This document shows, one piece after another, positions 1 through 9,814 of a stretch of 64,000 nt of DNA (the stretch's first letter is position 1; each line of letters starts with the position of its first letter). Source of the DNA: DATARH01 sp963847345 (GTDB lineage: Bacteria; Pseudomonadota; Alphaproteobacteria; ATCC43930; CGMCC-115725); NCBI GenBank assembly GCA_963847345.1, contig CAWJZU010000016.1:147592-211591 (forward strand), written 5' to 3'. Position numbers and translations under genes: made by a program. A model generated the notes under the pieces. The model was not told where the DNA came from, did no database searches, and saw nothing but the letters and a program-made list of their open reading frames with translations.

Positions 1-1052
1 CGCCATGCGATATCGTCGCGCACGCCGCTTGGCGGGAATTGCCGCGTGCCGCTCGGCAGGTCGGCCTCGGTTTCCAGCACCTCGAAGACCCGCGTCGCGC
101 CGACCCGCGCCGCCGCGATCAGGCCCCAGCTCTGCGTGATCTGATTGATCGGCTGATACAGCTGCGCCAAGTAGGAGATGAAGACAAGCAGCTGCCCGAG
201 CGTGAGATTTCCAGACATCACCGCCCGCGCGCCGGCGTAAACGACGACAGCCGTGCCGGCCGCGACCACGACGTTCACCGCCGCCGAGTATAATGTCTGC
301 CAGTTGTATAGACGCAGCGTGGCGCGCAGGCTCTCGCGGCTGGCGCCCATGAAGCGGCGGTGCTCTTCCTCCTCTTTCGTGAAGGCCTGCACCACCTTGA
401 TCCCCGACATGCCCCATTGCACCAGCGAATAGACCCGGCTTTCGAGATCGCGCACCTCGGTCGCGACATCGACGATGCGGCGGTTGAACGCGGCGATCAG
501 CACGAACAGCACCGGCACGATGGTCAGCGCCAGCACCGTCAGCAGCGGATCCATCGGGAACAGCACGACCAGCATGCCGGCGAGCAGCACCAGCGCGGAC
601 AGGATCGGCAGCAGGCCGTTCATGATCATCGTCTGCACGGCGAAGCTGTCGGCGGTGACGCGATACATCAGATCGCCGACTCGCTGGCGGCCGTGATAGC
701 CGAGCGAGAGCCGCTGGAGATGCGCGTAGAGGTCGCCGCGGAGGTCGTTGACCATCGCCTGTCCGACCCGGATCGTCGTGTAGTTGTGCCACAACGTCAG
801 CGCGCCGACGCCGAAATGCACGAGCACGATGCCGAAGCAGGCGAGCAGCAGCAATGTCAGGGTCGGCAGGCTCAGCAGGTCGCCGACGATGCCGCCTGCC
901 CCCGGCACTTTGCCGCCCAGCACATGGTCGATCACGATCTGCAGCGGCCACGGCTTCAACAGCTCGAACGCGGCGACCAGGAAGACCTGCGCCAGCGCCA
1001 GCCCGACTTGCCAGCGATGCGGTTTGAGGTAGGGCAGAAACTTGGCGATCAT
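1..1052 (-). CDS. ABC exporter, transmembrane part (partial, runs off window)
   Basis: This minus-strand frame starts at an ATG at 1052 (MIAKFLPYLKPHRWQV) and is still open at position 1, so only the N-terminal ~350 residues are present. It has the layout of a type I ABC exporter: several hydrophobic segments, the family-typical stretch RVGDLMYRVTADSFAVQ near residue 125, and a coupling region around VVQAFTKEEEEHRRF. The nucleotide-binding domain would lie beyond the window. It sits 185 bp downstream of the glycosyltransferase fusion on the same strand, so export of a glycan or glycolipid is a reasonable inference. The substrate cannot be read from the sequence. It could also be one half of a heterodimer. 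Confidence 0.85.
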   Translation of the reverse strand, partial: MIAKFLPYLKPHRWQVGLALAQVFLVAAFELLKPWPLQIVIDHVLGGKVPGAGGIVGDLLSLPTLTLLLLACFGIVLVHFGVGALTLWHNYTTIRVGQAMVNDLRGDLYAHLQRLSLGYHGRQRVGDLMYRVTADSFAVQTMIMNGLLPILSALVLLAGMLVVLFPMDPLLTVLALTIVPVLFVLIAAFNRRIVDVATEVRDLESRVYSLVQWGMSGIKVVQAFTKEEEEHRRFMGASRESLRATLRLYNWQTLYSAAVNVVVAAGTAVVVYAGARAVMSGNLTLGQLLVFISYLAQLYQPINQITQSWGLIAAARVGATRVFEVLETEADLPSGTRQFPPSGVRDDIAW

Positions 1053-1059
1053 CCATCCC

Positions 1060-1230
1060 GCCCGCGTTGTTGTATCCCTCTCCCGCACCGCGGGAGAGAG
1101 CGGTCGCCGCGGCAACGGCGGCCGGGTGAGGGTTGGCTCCGGCGAATCCGGCGTCGCCCCCTCATCCCAACCCTCTCCACACGTGGGCGAGAGGGGTTTC
1201 GGATCGCGTCTTATCAGCCGCGCAGCCGTT
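1060..1230. repeat. Palindromic intergenic mosaic
   Basis: This non-coding stretch between the glycosyltransferase and ABC genes contains a perfect 9-bp hairpin at 1078-1098 (CTCTCCCGC, loop ACC, GCGGGAGAG). It also has GAGGGTTGG at about 1128-1136 and its complement CCAACCCTC about 35 bp later, then a second imperfect hairpin reading CCTCTCC...GCGAGAGG. Mosaics of this kind recur in intergenic gaps of many alphaproteobacterial genomes. It could form a stable mRNA structure between the two genes, but no T-run typical of a terminator follows. Confidence 0.55.
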
Positions 1231-1237
1231 GCCCGGC

Positions 1238-3971
1238 TCAAATCGTCCGCGGCCTGCCGATCGGCAGCGCGGTCCGGGCGAGCGGCTCGGCCGGCATCAG
1301 CTTGGTCTGGCGCGCGACCGCCTCGACGATCCAGTGCATCAGCCGGCTGAACCTGGCGAGTTGCCAGCCGATCACGCCGAAATTCATCAGCCCGATCGCG
1401 ACAAAGACCGACGCGACAACCGGCGCGCCGAGGATCAGGCTGCCGGCCGCCAGCGCCGCGTAAGACGCGCAACAGCACGAGGCCGAGCTTCGAGCTCCGC
1501 ATCGCCACACGGACCCGCAGCAGGCGCTTCGGCCCGCCATGGTTCTCGGCGACGACGGTCACCAGCGCCCGGCTCCACAGACCGCGCGCGATCTTCAGGT
1601 CCCACTTGCTCCAGCCCGTATCGGCCACGACGAAATATTTTTGCGGCAGCAGAAATTCCATTAATCCGCCGAGCAGCACCTCTTTCTCTGCCCCGCTTTC
1701 GTCCCAGTAACGCAGCACGAAAGCGCGTTCGAGCCATGCGAAGCGCGCCTTCTGCTCGACCGGCGCGAGCCGTATCTGGTCCTGCGTCTGCATCGTCTTG
1801 AGACGCCATTTGACGCGCTCCCAGCCGCGCAGCAGCGGCCCGAGATAGATCAGCAGGGCGACCAGCGCGCGCGCCTTCAGCCCGCCGAACCGCGGGTCGA
1901 TCGGGGCCTTCAGCGCGCCGTTGACGCACATCGCCCAGGTCGTCAAGAGCGGCGCCGCCAACAGCCACATCCAGCCGCCGCCGACCGCGCCCACCAGCGC
2001 CAGCACGAGCGCCGCGACGCTCCACTCGAAGGTCAGCGGCAACACCGAGGTCAGCGACGAGGGCGGCTCGTACATCGTCTGAAACAGGCCGCGCCCGAAC
2101 GTGCCGGAATAGATCACCGGCTTGCGCGACAAGAGCAGCGCCGCCGACAGATCGCCGTAGATGCGACCGAGCCATTTGGCCTGGCCGAACAGGTTGAAGC
2201 GGAACGGGTGCTTGGCGTAAACGAGCGCCTCGGCCTTGCCGTAGCCGCGCTGCTGGTTGATGTAGGCCTTCACCGTGTTGCGGCGGAAATGCCAGACCAT
2301 CGCGGCGGCGCTGAACCCGATCGTGTAGCCGGCGTCCTGAAAGCGCCAGCAGATGTCGACGTCGTCGCCGGCGGCGCGGTAGAGCGGATCGAACCCGCCC
2401 AGTTCGAGCAGCGCGTCGCGGCGAAAGGCCATGTTGCAGCCGGCGATGTGTTCGGCGACCTCGTCGCTGATCAGCACGTGCGTCGGGCCGCCCGGCGACA
2501 CCGCGACCGCGGCCGGCACGAGGCTGTCCTCGGGCGGCGGGAAATTGGGCCCGCCGCAGGCCGCCAGATTGCCGTCCACCATCTTGCCGACGAGGTAGGT
2601 CAGCCAGTCCGGGTCGGCGACGCAGTCGCTGTCGGTATAGGCGACGATCTCGCCGGTCGCGGCCTCGGCGCCGACATTGCGCGCGACGCTCAGCCCCTTG
2701 TTTTCCTGGCTGATGATGCGGCAATACGGAAACCGCTCGGAAATTTCGAGCGTGCGGTCCCTGGATCCGTCATTGACGACGATGACCTCGTAATCGGGAT
2801 AATTGAGCACTTCGAGCGACGCGAGACAGGCCTCCATCGTGCGCTCGGCGTTGTAGGCGCACACCACGACCGAAACCCGCGGATAGCGCGACAGCGGCGG
2901 CGGCAGCGGGCCGTTATATTGCCGCGCCACCTCGTGAAAGGCCGGCTTTCGGCTGCGCGCTCGCGATCGACCAGACCGAATGCCCAATCCTCGATCAGGT
3001 GCCCGCCGGTAAACCACTCGTCGGTCCAGGCGAAGACGAACGTGCCCGCAACTCCCGACGCGAACGCGGCGCGCACCTGCCAGGACAGGATCTGCCGCCT
3101 GCTCGGCCGCGCCGTTATGCATCGAATCGACGCCGAACTCGGTCAAGACCAGCGGCTTGTCGACCGCGAGATTGTGCAGCCGGGCGATATAGCGGCGGAA
3201 CGCGCCCTCGTCGTGCAGATAGACGTTGAAGCAGACGAAATCGGTGAAATCGATATTGAGATATTCGCTCGACGGGAAGTTGGCGTAGCTGACCAGCGCC
3301 CCCGGGTGCTCGGCGCGCACCAGGGCCACGAGTTCGCGCAGAAACTCGCGCACCGCGTCGGCGCCGTGCCAGCGGATCATGTCGGGCGGGATCTCGTTGC
3401 CGACGAGATAGGCGAAGACCGCCCGGTGGCGGGCGCAGGCGCGCACTCCGGCCGTGATCGCGGCGCGGATCTCGGTCTTGATCGTCGGGCTGTCGAGAAA
3501 CGCGACGTGCTGCGTCCACGGCAGCCCGACCAGCACCTTCAGCCCCGCAGCCGCCGCGAGGTCGAGCAGCCAGACCGGCGGCACCGTGAAGACGCGCACC
3601 GTGTTCGCGCCGGCGCCGCGCATCAGCGTGAAATCGCGCTCGACTGTGGCGCGCTCGGGAAACTGCGCGCCGTGCGTCCCCGGGGCGAATGGACCGTATG
3701 TCACGCCCCTGACGAAATGCTTCCGCTCGCCGGCGAAAAAGAACTTACCCTGAACCCGCACCGGCTCACCGGCATCGGCGGGCGACAGTGCCTCCACTCC
3801 GTTCGGCGCCGACCCCGGCGCATCGAATGGCAGGTCGGGCGCGCGCCGCGCTTCGGGCTCAGTCCGCGAGGCGTCGTTGGCCCCGCTTGCCCCGTCGGCG
3901 AATTCGTTCTCCGCTTCGGGTACCGGTTGGAGATTGACGCGCCGCCGTGCGGCCAGTGAAACAATCGTCAT
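1238..3971 (-). CDS. Glycosidase (clan GH-A)-glycosyltransferase family 2 fusion, frameshifted
   Basis: The reading frame starts at ATG 3971 and covers about 910 residues once indels are repaired. The N-terminal ~330 residues resemble a GH-A TIM barrel, with a likely acid/base Glu in LVGNEIP (about residue 190) and a likely nucleophile Glu in LTEFGVD (about 277). A GT2 domain follows (VSVVVCAYNAERTMEACL, about 363), with the metal-binding AYTDSDC near 444, GDDVDICWRFQDAGY and a QQRGYGKAEA box. Hydrophobic helices at about 630-720 anchor it in the inner membrane. Single-base indels break the frame near 3092, near 2955 (restored) and near 1460, while the encoded domains stay conserved. Neighbours galE, ugd and the decarboxylase supply UDP-sugars, and the ABC gene follows on the same strand. 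Polymer synthesis with trimming or transfer is inferred. Confidence 0.8.
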
Positions 3972-4031
3972 TGCCTATCCAGAAATGTGATGAGGCGAGC
4001 GCCGAGCGAGGTGCGGCGCCGGCCGTGAGCT

Positions 4032-5019
4032 TCAGCCGCCGGCGGCTGAACGTGTCTCCCAGGCCAGCGCGGTTCGTACGATCGTGTCCAGATCGGAATG
4101 TACCGGGCGCCAATCGAGCCGCTCGCGAGCGAGCCCCGGATCGGCGACAAGCTCGGGCGGGTCACCCGGCCGGCGCGGCGCTTTACGCTGCGGCACTGCG
4201 CGCCCGGAGATGCGCTCGACCGCGGCGACAACCTCGCGCACCGAATGGCCCCGGCCGGTACCGAGGTTGAGCGTGGTGCTGGCCCCGCCCGCCGAAAGGT
4301 ATTGCAGCGCGCGAACATGCGCAGCGGCGAGATCCTCAACATGGATGTAGTCGCGGATCGCGGTGCCGTCCGGGGTCGGATAATCGTAGCCGAAGATTTC
4401 GATCGGCGGTCCCAGGCCCAGCGCGGCCCGCAGCACGAGCGGGATCAGGCGCGTCTCGGGATCGTGCTCGTTGCCGATCTGGCCGTCGCGATCGGTCCCG
4501 GCCGCGTTGAAATAGCGCAGCGCGACAAAGCGAAGCCCGTAGGCCTGCTCGTACCACGGCAGGGCGCGTTCGACGGCCAGCTTGGTCTCGCCATAGGGGT
4601 TTACCGGCCGCGCCGGCGTCGTCTCCCGGATCGGAGCGCTGTCCGGTATGCCGTAGACAACGCAGCTGGAGGAGAACACGAGGCGATCCACCCCCTCCTC
4701 GCGCATAGCGTCGAGCAGAGCGAGGCTGCCCATCAGATTGTTCCGGTAATAAAGCGCGGGATCCGCCACCAATTCGGCGACATAGGCGAAGGCCGCGAAG
4801 TGCATGACCGCGTTGATCCGATGCTCCCGCAGCGTCGCTGCGACGCGCGCGCGATCCTCGATATCGCCCTCGACGAATCGGACCCCAGCGAACTGCGTGC
4901 CGCCGGCCGCGAGATAGGTTGTCATAGACGACGGGGTTGTACCCGGAGGCTGCCAGCGCCTTGCAGGCATGGCTGCCGATATACCCGGCACCGCCGGTCA
5001 CGAGGATCGATTGCACCAT
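4032..5019 (-). CDS. galE: UDP-glucose 4-epimerase, frameshifted
   Basis: GalE interconverts UDP-glucose and UDP-galactose in the cytoplasm. The start ATG at 5019 (MVQSILVTGGAGYIGSHACK) places the NAD-binding GxxGxxG at residues 8-14. The rest reads FVEGDIEDRARV, HFAAFAYVAELV, SSSCVVYG and NPYGETK (the YxxxK catalytic pair), then LGTGRGHSVREV. The two parts lie in different frames, and one extra base near 4881-4886 (after RWGP) breaks a protein that is otherwise full length at about 328 residues. An isolated indel in a conserved enzyme may be a sequence error. It is transcribed towards the glycosyltransferase fusion with a 60-bp gap, suggesting an operon, and diverges from ugd. Confidence 0.88.
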
Positions 5020-5216
5020 CGGCTGTTCACCGGGTAACGTGAAATTCATTGAGATAACGGAAGATGGCACGGTCCTCTTCCACGTCCGCGGCAGCAGTCT
5101 GCGCCAAATTGCGACGCCGGGTCAGCTTGCCGCAGGGCCGGGGTTTGGGAATAAGCCCGGCGACGGTCCGTTTGTTGCTGCGTTGACCACGTCAGGAATC
5201 CGAGGAGACCGCGTTT

Positions 5217-6587
5217 ATGCGCATCGCGATGATCGGCACAGGCTATGTCGGCTTGGTATCCGGCGCGTGTTTTTCGGAATTCGGTGTCTCGGTAACCTGC
5301 GTCGACAAGGACGCCGAAAAAATCGAGCGGCTGCGCGGTGGCGACATCCCGATTTACGAACCCGGCCTCGACCAGCTGGTGGCGAGCAACGCCGCCGCCG
5401 GTCGGCTCAGCTTCACGACCGAACTCAAACCGGCGGTCGCCGGGGCCGATGCCGTGTTCATCGCGGTCGGCACGCCGTCGCGACGCGGCGACGGGCACGC
5501 CGATCTGAGCTACGTTTTCGCCGCCGCCGCCGAGATCGCCGAGGCGCTGGCCGCGGAGCCGGCGCAACGCACGGTGGTTGTGACCAAATCGACCGTTCCG
5601 GTCGGCACCGGGCGCCGCGTCGAGCGCATTCTGCGCAACCGGCTGCCACAAGGCAGTTTCGATGTTGCCTCCAACCCGGAATTCCTGCGCGAGGGATCGG
5701 CGATCCAGGATTTCATGCGGCCCGACCGCGTCGTGATCGGCGCCGACTCCGAGCATGCGCGCGGCGTGCTCCGAACCCTATACCGGCCGCTTTATCTGCT
5801 CGAAACGCCAGTTGTCTTCACGACGCTGGAAAGCGCCGAGCTGATCAAATACGCGGCCAACGCCTTTCTCGCGACCAAAATCACGTTCATCAACGAAATC
5901 GCCGATCTGTGCGAGGTGGTCGGCGCCGATGTGCAGGACATCGCCCGCGGCATCGGCCTCGACGGCAGGATCGGCGGCAAGTTCCTGCATGCCGGCCCCG
6001 GCTTTGGCGGCTCGTGCTTCCCGAAGGACTGCCAGGCGTTGATACGCACGGCCGAAATCGCCAAGCGGCCGCTCGCGATTGTCGATACCGTCCTGCGCGT
6101 CAACGATGCGCGCAAGCGACGCATGGCGGACCGCATCGCGGAGGCCTGCGGCGGCGACGTCTACGGCAAGACGCTGGCGGTGCTGGGCCTCACCTTCAAG
6201 CCCAACACCGACGACATGCGCGACAGCCCGAGCCTGTCGATCCTGCCGGTCCTGCATGAAGCCGGCGCCCGGATCCACACCTTCGATCCGGAAGGCATGG
6301 ACGAGGCCAGGAAGCTCATGCCCGAACTCACCTACTTCAGCGATGCCTACACGGCAATGGAGGGCGCCGACGCGCTTGTCCTGATCACCGAATGGAACGA
6401 GTTCCGCGGCCTCGACCTGGCGCGCGTCAAATCGCTATTGCGCCAACCGCTCGTGATCGACCTGCGCAACATCTACAAGCCCGAGGAAATGAGCGGGGCG
6501 GGTCTGGTCTACCACAGCATCGGCCGGCCCCCGACCAGCGAACCGGCCGCCGCCGAAAGACCACCAGATTTGCGCGCGATCGCCTGA
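5217..6587 (+). CDS. ugd: UDP-glucose 6-dehydrogenase
   Basis: This 456-residue enzyme oxidises UDP-glucose to UDP-glucuronate with two NAD+. The N-terminal Rossmann motif is MIGTGYVGLVSGACF (residues 5-19). The catalytic cysteine is in GGSCFPKDC near residue 266, and a NAD/UDP-binding C-terminal domain follows (LAVLGLTFKPNTDDMRDSPS). The length is normal for the bacterial family. A GAGGAG ribosome-binding site precedes the ATG at 5217. It diverges from galE across 197 bp, and 96 bp downstream the decarboxylase consumes its product, so the two genes are a likely operon making UDP-xylose. The C-terminal tail (about residues 435-456) is Pro/Glu-rich and probably dispensable. Confidence 0.95.
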   Translation: MRIAMIGTGYVGLVSGACFSEFGVSVTCVDKDAEKIERLRGGDIPIYEPGLDQLVASNAAAGRLSFTTELKPAVAGADAVFIAVGTPSRRGDGHADLSYVFAAAAEIAEALAAEPAQRTVVVTKSTVPVGTGRRVERILRNRLPQGSFDVASNPEFLREGSAIQDFMRPDRVVIGADSEHARGVLRTLYRPLYLLETPVVFTTLESAELIKYAANAFLATKITFINEIADLCEVVGADVQDIARGIGLDGRIGGKFLHAGPGFGGSCFPKDCQALIRTAEIAKRPLAIVDTVLRVNDARKRRMADRIAEACGGDVYGKTLAVLGLTFKPNTDDMRDSPSLSILPVLHEAGARIHTFDPEGMDEARKLMPELTYFSDAYTAMEGADALVLITEWNEFRGLDLARVKSLLRQPLVIDLRNIYKPEEMSGAGLVYHSIGRPPTSEPAAAERPPDLRAIA

Positions 6588-6683
6588 ACTTTACTCCGTA
6601 GATGCCGTTCCGTGTACCGTCCCGGACTTGACGAGGCGGGATGACAACAAATGCCTGAAAGCCCTCCTCCAATGCGTACTGTC

Positions 6684-7652
6684 ATGAAACGGGTACTCGT
6701 GACCGGCGGCGCCGGATTTCTCGGCTCGCATCTGTGCGACCGGCTGCGCGCGCAGGGTCACGACGTGCTCTGCGTCGACAATTATTTCACCGGTCGAAAG
6801 GACAACATCGCGGGCCTGCTCGGCGACCCGCATTTCGAGGCGATGCGGCACGACGTAACGCACCCGCTCTTTGTCGAGGTGGACGAGATCTACAATCTAG
6901 CCTGCCCGGCCTCGCCAATCCACTACCAGTTCGACCCGGTGCAGACCACCAAGACCAGCGTGATCGGCGCGATCAACATGCTGGGGCTAGCGAAGCGTCT
7001 CAAGGCCAAGATCCTGCAGACCTCGACGTCCGAGGTCTACGGCGACCCGGTCGTGCATCCGCAGCTCGAATCGTATCGCGGCAACGTCAACCCGATCGGG
7101 CCGCGCGCCTGCTACGATGAAGGCAAGCGCTGCGCCGAGACGCTGTTCTTCGACTACTACCGTCAGCACAATCTGCGTATTCGCGTGGTCCGCATCTTCA
7201 ATACCTACGGGCCGCGCATGCACCCGAATGACGGCCGAGTCGTATCGAACTTCATCGTGCAGGCGCTCCGGAACGAGCCGATCACGCTGTATGGCGACGG
7301 CGACCAGACGCGCGCCTTCTGCTATGTCGACGACATGATCGACGGTCTCGTCAGGATGATGGCGGCCCCCGACGACATCACCGGACCGATCAATCTCGGC
7401 AACCCGGTCGAGACTTCTGTCGCCGAACTGGCGCATCTGATCGTCGAGCTGACCGGGTCGCGCTCGAAGATCGAGCATCGCCCGCTGCCGGTCGACGATC
7501 CGGTGCAGCGCTGCCCCGACATCTCGCAGGCAAAGGGGCTGCTGGAATGGGAACCGCGGACCGCGCTGCGGCCGGGCCTCGAACGCACGATCGCCTATTT
7601 CGACGAACTGCTCGGCGCGCGCGCGATACGCGAGCCCGCGACCGTCGGCTGA
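6684..7652 (+). CDS. UDP-glucuronate decarboxylase (UDP-xylose synthase)
   Basis: The enzyme is a 322-residue short-chain-dehydrogenase-fold protein that decarboxylates UDP-glucuronate to UDP-xylose with a bound NAD. The N-terminus reads VLVTGGAGFLGSHLCDRL. The YxxxK pair lies in ACYDEGKRCAE (about Tyr144/Lys148), after the STSEVYGDP loop. The stretch RIFNTYGPRMHPNDGRVVSN is characteristic of the UXS family. I chose ATG 6684 because the glycine motif should begin within ten residues; the upstream ATG at 6651 would add eleven unlikely residues. Together with Ugd it makes UDP-xylose, pointing to a xylose-containing polysaccharide. Confidence 0.92.
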   Translation: MKRVLVTGGAGFLGSHLCDRLRAQGHDVLCVDNYFTGRKDNIAGLLGDPHFEAMRHDVTHPLFVEVDEIYNLACPASPIHYQFDPVQTTKTSVIGAINMLGLAKRLKAKILQTSTSEVYGDPVVHPQLESYRGNVNPIGPRACYDEGKRCAETLFFDYYRQHNLRIRVVRIFNTYGPRMHPNDGRVVSNFIVQALRNEPITLYGDGDQTRAFCYVDDMIDGLVRMMAAPDDITGPINLGNPVETSVAELAHLIVELTGSRSKIEHRPLPVDDPVQRCPDISQAKGLLEWEPRTALRPGLERTIAYFDELLGARAIREPATVG

Positions 7653-7695
7653 CAGCGGCGCCGACCCGAAAGCCGGGGCTGGGCAGGCGCCGCGC

Positions 7696-8001
7696 CTAGG
7701 AACCGAACAACGGAACGTGGGTGCGGCAGCGCGCGATTAGCTCCTCTAACCGGCCCGGCGCCGCCCCCATCGCGTTTTCGTTGAGCCGCTGATATGGGGT
7801 CGCGCAGAGCTGCTGAGCCAGCAGATCGTTGGTTGCGGAGTCGAACCTGTTGAATGCCGCAAAGCCGGGTGGGATATCGCCGACTTCGAGCAAAGCGCTC
7901 GCGCCAAAATCGTCTTTAGTCGGAATCGGTGTGGCGCATCCGGCCAGAGCGAGGACCTCCAGTGCCAGGAAAAGAAACGCGGCAAAAAACGCGCGCATCA
8001 T
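7696..8001 (-). CDS. Small hypothetical lipoprotein
   Basis: This 101-residue product starts MMRAFFAAFLFLALEVLALAGCA, a signal peptide with a lipobox (LAGC) whose cysteine is near residue 21. The mature part is short and acidic to neutral (GDIPPGFAAFNRFDSATNDLL) with two further cysteines (QLCATPYQ, ARCRTHVP). I do not recognise a family. I chose the tandem ATG start at 8001/7998 because it puts the signal peptide at the N-terminus; the open frame continues upstream but has no signal. It lies tail-to-tail with the decarboxylase gene. Confidence 0.6.
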   Translation of the reverse strand: MMRAFFAAFLFLALEVLALAGCATPIPTKDDFGASALLEVGDIPPGFAAFNRFDSATNDLLAQQLCATPYQRLNENAMGAAPGRLEELIARCRTHVPLFGS

Positions 8002-8117
8002 TGATCCTCGATTGCAATCACGGCGCGAGTGTGCCGCGAATGGCGGGACGGTGCAACCGTGCCGACTCCCAGAGGAGGGGTTTGTCGCGGACGGCGCGGC
8101 TCGGATGGGATCCGTTG

Positions 8118-9053
8118 TCAAGTCGCTAGGCGCAGCTTGGCTTTTGCCTTGGCCGTCAGGGTCTCGATGTCGCCGCCGGCCACTTTCGGGACGAATCGGT
8201 AGGCGGCGTTGACAAAGCAGAACAGCGCGTAGCCAAGCAGCCCGACGCAAATCGCCGCCGTGACGACCCAGCCGTAAGGCTGCCCGGTTAGCCACGCGAA
8301 GGCCTGGTCGACACCACCGGCCTCATACGGGTTCGCCCGCCACGCCGCGAGCATGAACAGCATCCCAACTACGCCGATCAAGACGCCGCGCCCGATCACG
8401 CCGGCTTTCAAAACCCAATTCCACCGACGCGTGAAGCGGTTCGCAATCAGTGCTCGGCGATACGTTTCCTTCGCCGCGATGACGACCTGAAAGACGCCGC
8501 CCGCGACGATCGCGAGCCCCACGAAGCCAACGATCCACTGGCCGGCCGGCCATCCCATCACCATGGCGACGGCATGGTCGATCCGCGACCCCCCAGACCC
8601 GGCCCCGCTGCCGGCGACACCGCGCGCCGCGTCGGCCGCTGCGCTGCTTCCGATATCGGCCGTCAGCAACAGCAGCGCGGCCCCGCCGATGCCAACGGCG
8701 ACGACACCCGAAAACGCCATCCCGATCCGCGCCGCTATCCCCTTCGCATTGGAGCCGCGATCGTCGAGGTCGTAGTAGGCGTCGACGGCGCACCAGACGG
8801 CGAAAGCAGTCATGCCGATGCCGATCAACACGAGCATGATGTCGCCGATCACGCTGTTTTCGAGATGTTTCAGCACCGGAGACGTTCCCTGTGCCCGGCC
8901 GCCTTGCCAGATCGCATAGAGCGAGATCGAGGCGATCGCGAGATAGACCATGCCGCGGCCGGCAAAGCCGACCCGCATTACCGGCACCGACCAGGCAACA
9001 TCGGAGTTGCCCCCTGACAGGCTCCCGCTTCGAATCGACGTCTTGGAAGGCAT
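8118..9053 (-). CDS. DUF1206 integral membrane protein
   Basis: This 311-residue protein is built of three tandem two-helix repeats. Each begins with a GxxxRGxxY/V-type motif: GFAGRGMVYLAIASISLYA, then RFTRRWNWVLKAGVIGRGVL, with a central NAKGIAARIGMAFSGVV unit. This is the architecture of DUF1206, a widespread bacterial membrane family with no settled function. About six transmembrane helices are visible. The N-terminal ~20 residues are polar and the C-terminal tail is lysine/alanine-rich (TLTAKAKAKLRL). It stands alone on the minus strand between the lipoprotein gene and a short exported protein. Confidence 0.85.
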   Translation of the reverse strand: MPSKTSIRSGSLSGGNSDVAWSVPVMRVGFAGRGMVYLAIASISLYAIWQGGRAQGTSPVLKHLENSVIGDIMLVLIGIGMTAFAVWCAVDAYYDLDDRGSNAKGIAARIGMAFSGVVAVGIGGAALLLLTADIGSSAAADAARGVAGSGAGSGGSRIDHAVAMVMGWPAGQWIVGFVGLAIVAGGVFQVVIAAKETYRRALIANRFTRRWNWVLKAGVIGRGVLIGVVGMLFMLAAWRANPYEAGGVDQAFAWLTGQPYGWVVTAAICVGLLGYALFCFVNAAYRFVPKVAGGDIETLTAKAKAKLRLAT

Positions 9054-9337
9054 CCCGCTGCACTTTGTCCGGCGTTTCGCGGCGAGGGATGTGCAGACTC
9101 AGGATTTCCTGGCCGGGCACCTCCTTCTTAATTCGACAACAAACCTTTGGACAGTTTCGATCCGTTTCGCCGCGGCTGGCCGGCCGGCGACGCCGCTAAA
9201 TCGCCCGCCGCGAAGAAGCGATTTTCCGGACGCTGCTGCAATTCCGGCACAACGCGATCGACGAAATCATCGGGCCCGCCTGCCAAATACGGGAACATCA
9301 TGTTGAATCCGTCGCAACTGCGCCAGCTGCCGCCCCA

Positions 9338-9712
9338 TCAGGTTACCGCGGCGGGCGCGAGCGATAGCCCGCTTCCGGCCGCTTTTCGAGGCGTTGCTTT
9401 CCGGGACGTCGTCGGGAAGCGGCGCGGCGCGGCGAGGTCGAATTGCGACGCATCGCAGCCGAGCGCGATCGACAGCGAGGCAATGCCGCTATCGGGGTGC
9501 GTTGAGTTAGAGAGTAGCTGCTGCAGGAAGCTCGGAAGCACATTGGCCGGCTGACCGGTCGGGGCAACGCTGACTGCCTCGAACCGCCCGAACGGTCCAC
9601 CCCATAAAATAAACCCGGACGGATCGGATTGCGACCGTAGTGATGGGCCAGCGTCCTGCTGCAAGCCAACGTATACAGTGGCATTGGCCGCCGACGCGGT
9701 GAGAACCAGCAA
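9338..9712 (-). CDS. Short hypothetical exported protein
   Basis: The frame encodes about 124 residues. A hydrophobic start with a plausible signal-peptidase site (LVLTASAANA|TVYVG) is followed by a low-complexity Ser/Ala/Pro-rich region. The initiation codon is a non-ATG codon at 9712, so the start is uncertain, and the gene could be longer upstream with an indel. Cysteine and aromatic content is low, and I recognise no family. It is separated by about 100 bp from the alpha/beta hydrolase gene on the same strand. It could be a spurious frame, but the signal-like N-terminus in the right place argues for a gene. Confidence 0.35.
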   Translation of the reverse strand: MLVLTASAANATVYVGLQQDAGPSLRSQSDPSGFILWGGPFGRFEAVSVAPTGQPANVLPSFLQQLLSNSTHPDSGIASLSIALGCDASQFDLAAPRRFPTTSRKATPRKAAGSGLSLAPAAVT

Positions 9713-9814
9713 TACTCAGCCTAGCGTAGTTCACAGGGTATCGGAATCTTTTACTCTCTCTTTACAGTCGCCAGTCGGACCGGCCTTCGGCCAAGTGTCG
9801 AGCCGCGTACCGGG

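Noticed and set aside
1435..2724. Arg-rich 429-residue minus-strand frame
   Set aside because: It lies one base off the glycosyltransferase frame and has no domain-like sequence; the other frame has clear GT2 motifs.
2208..3959. 583-codon plus-strand frame
   Set aside because: Antisense shadow of the GH/GT2 gene, with composition typical of GC-rich mirror frames.
9507..9734. 75-codon minus-strand frame overlapping the short exported protein
   Set aside because: Its ATG is attractive, but the sequence is shadow-like; the neighbouring frame has a signal-peptide pattern.
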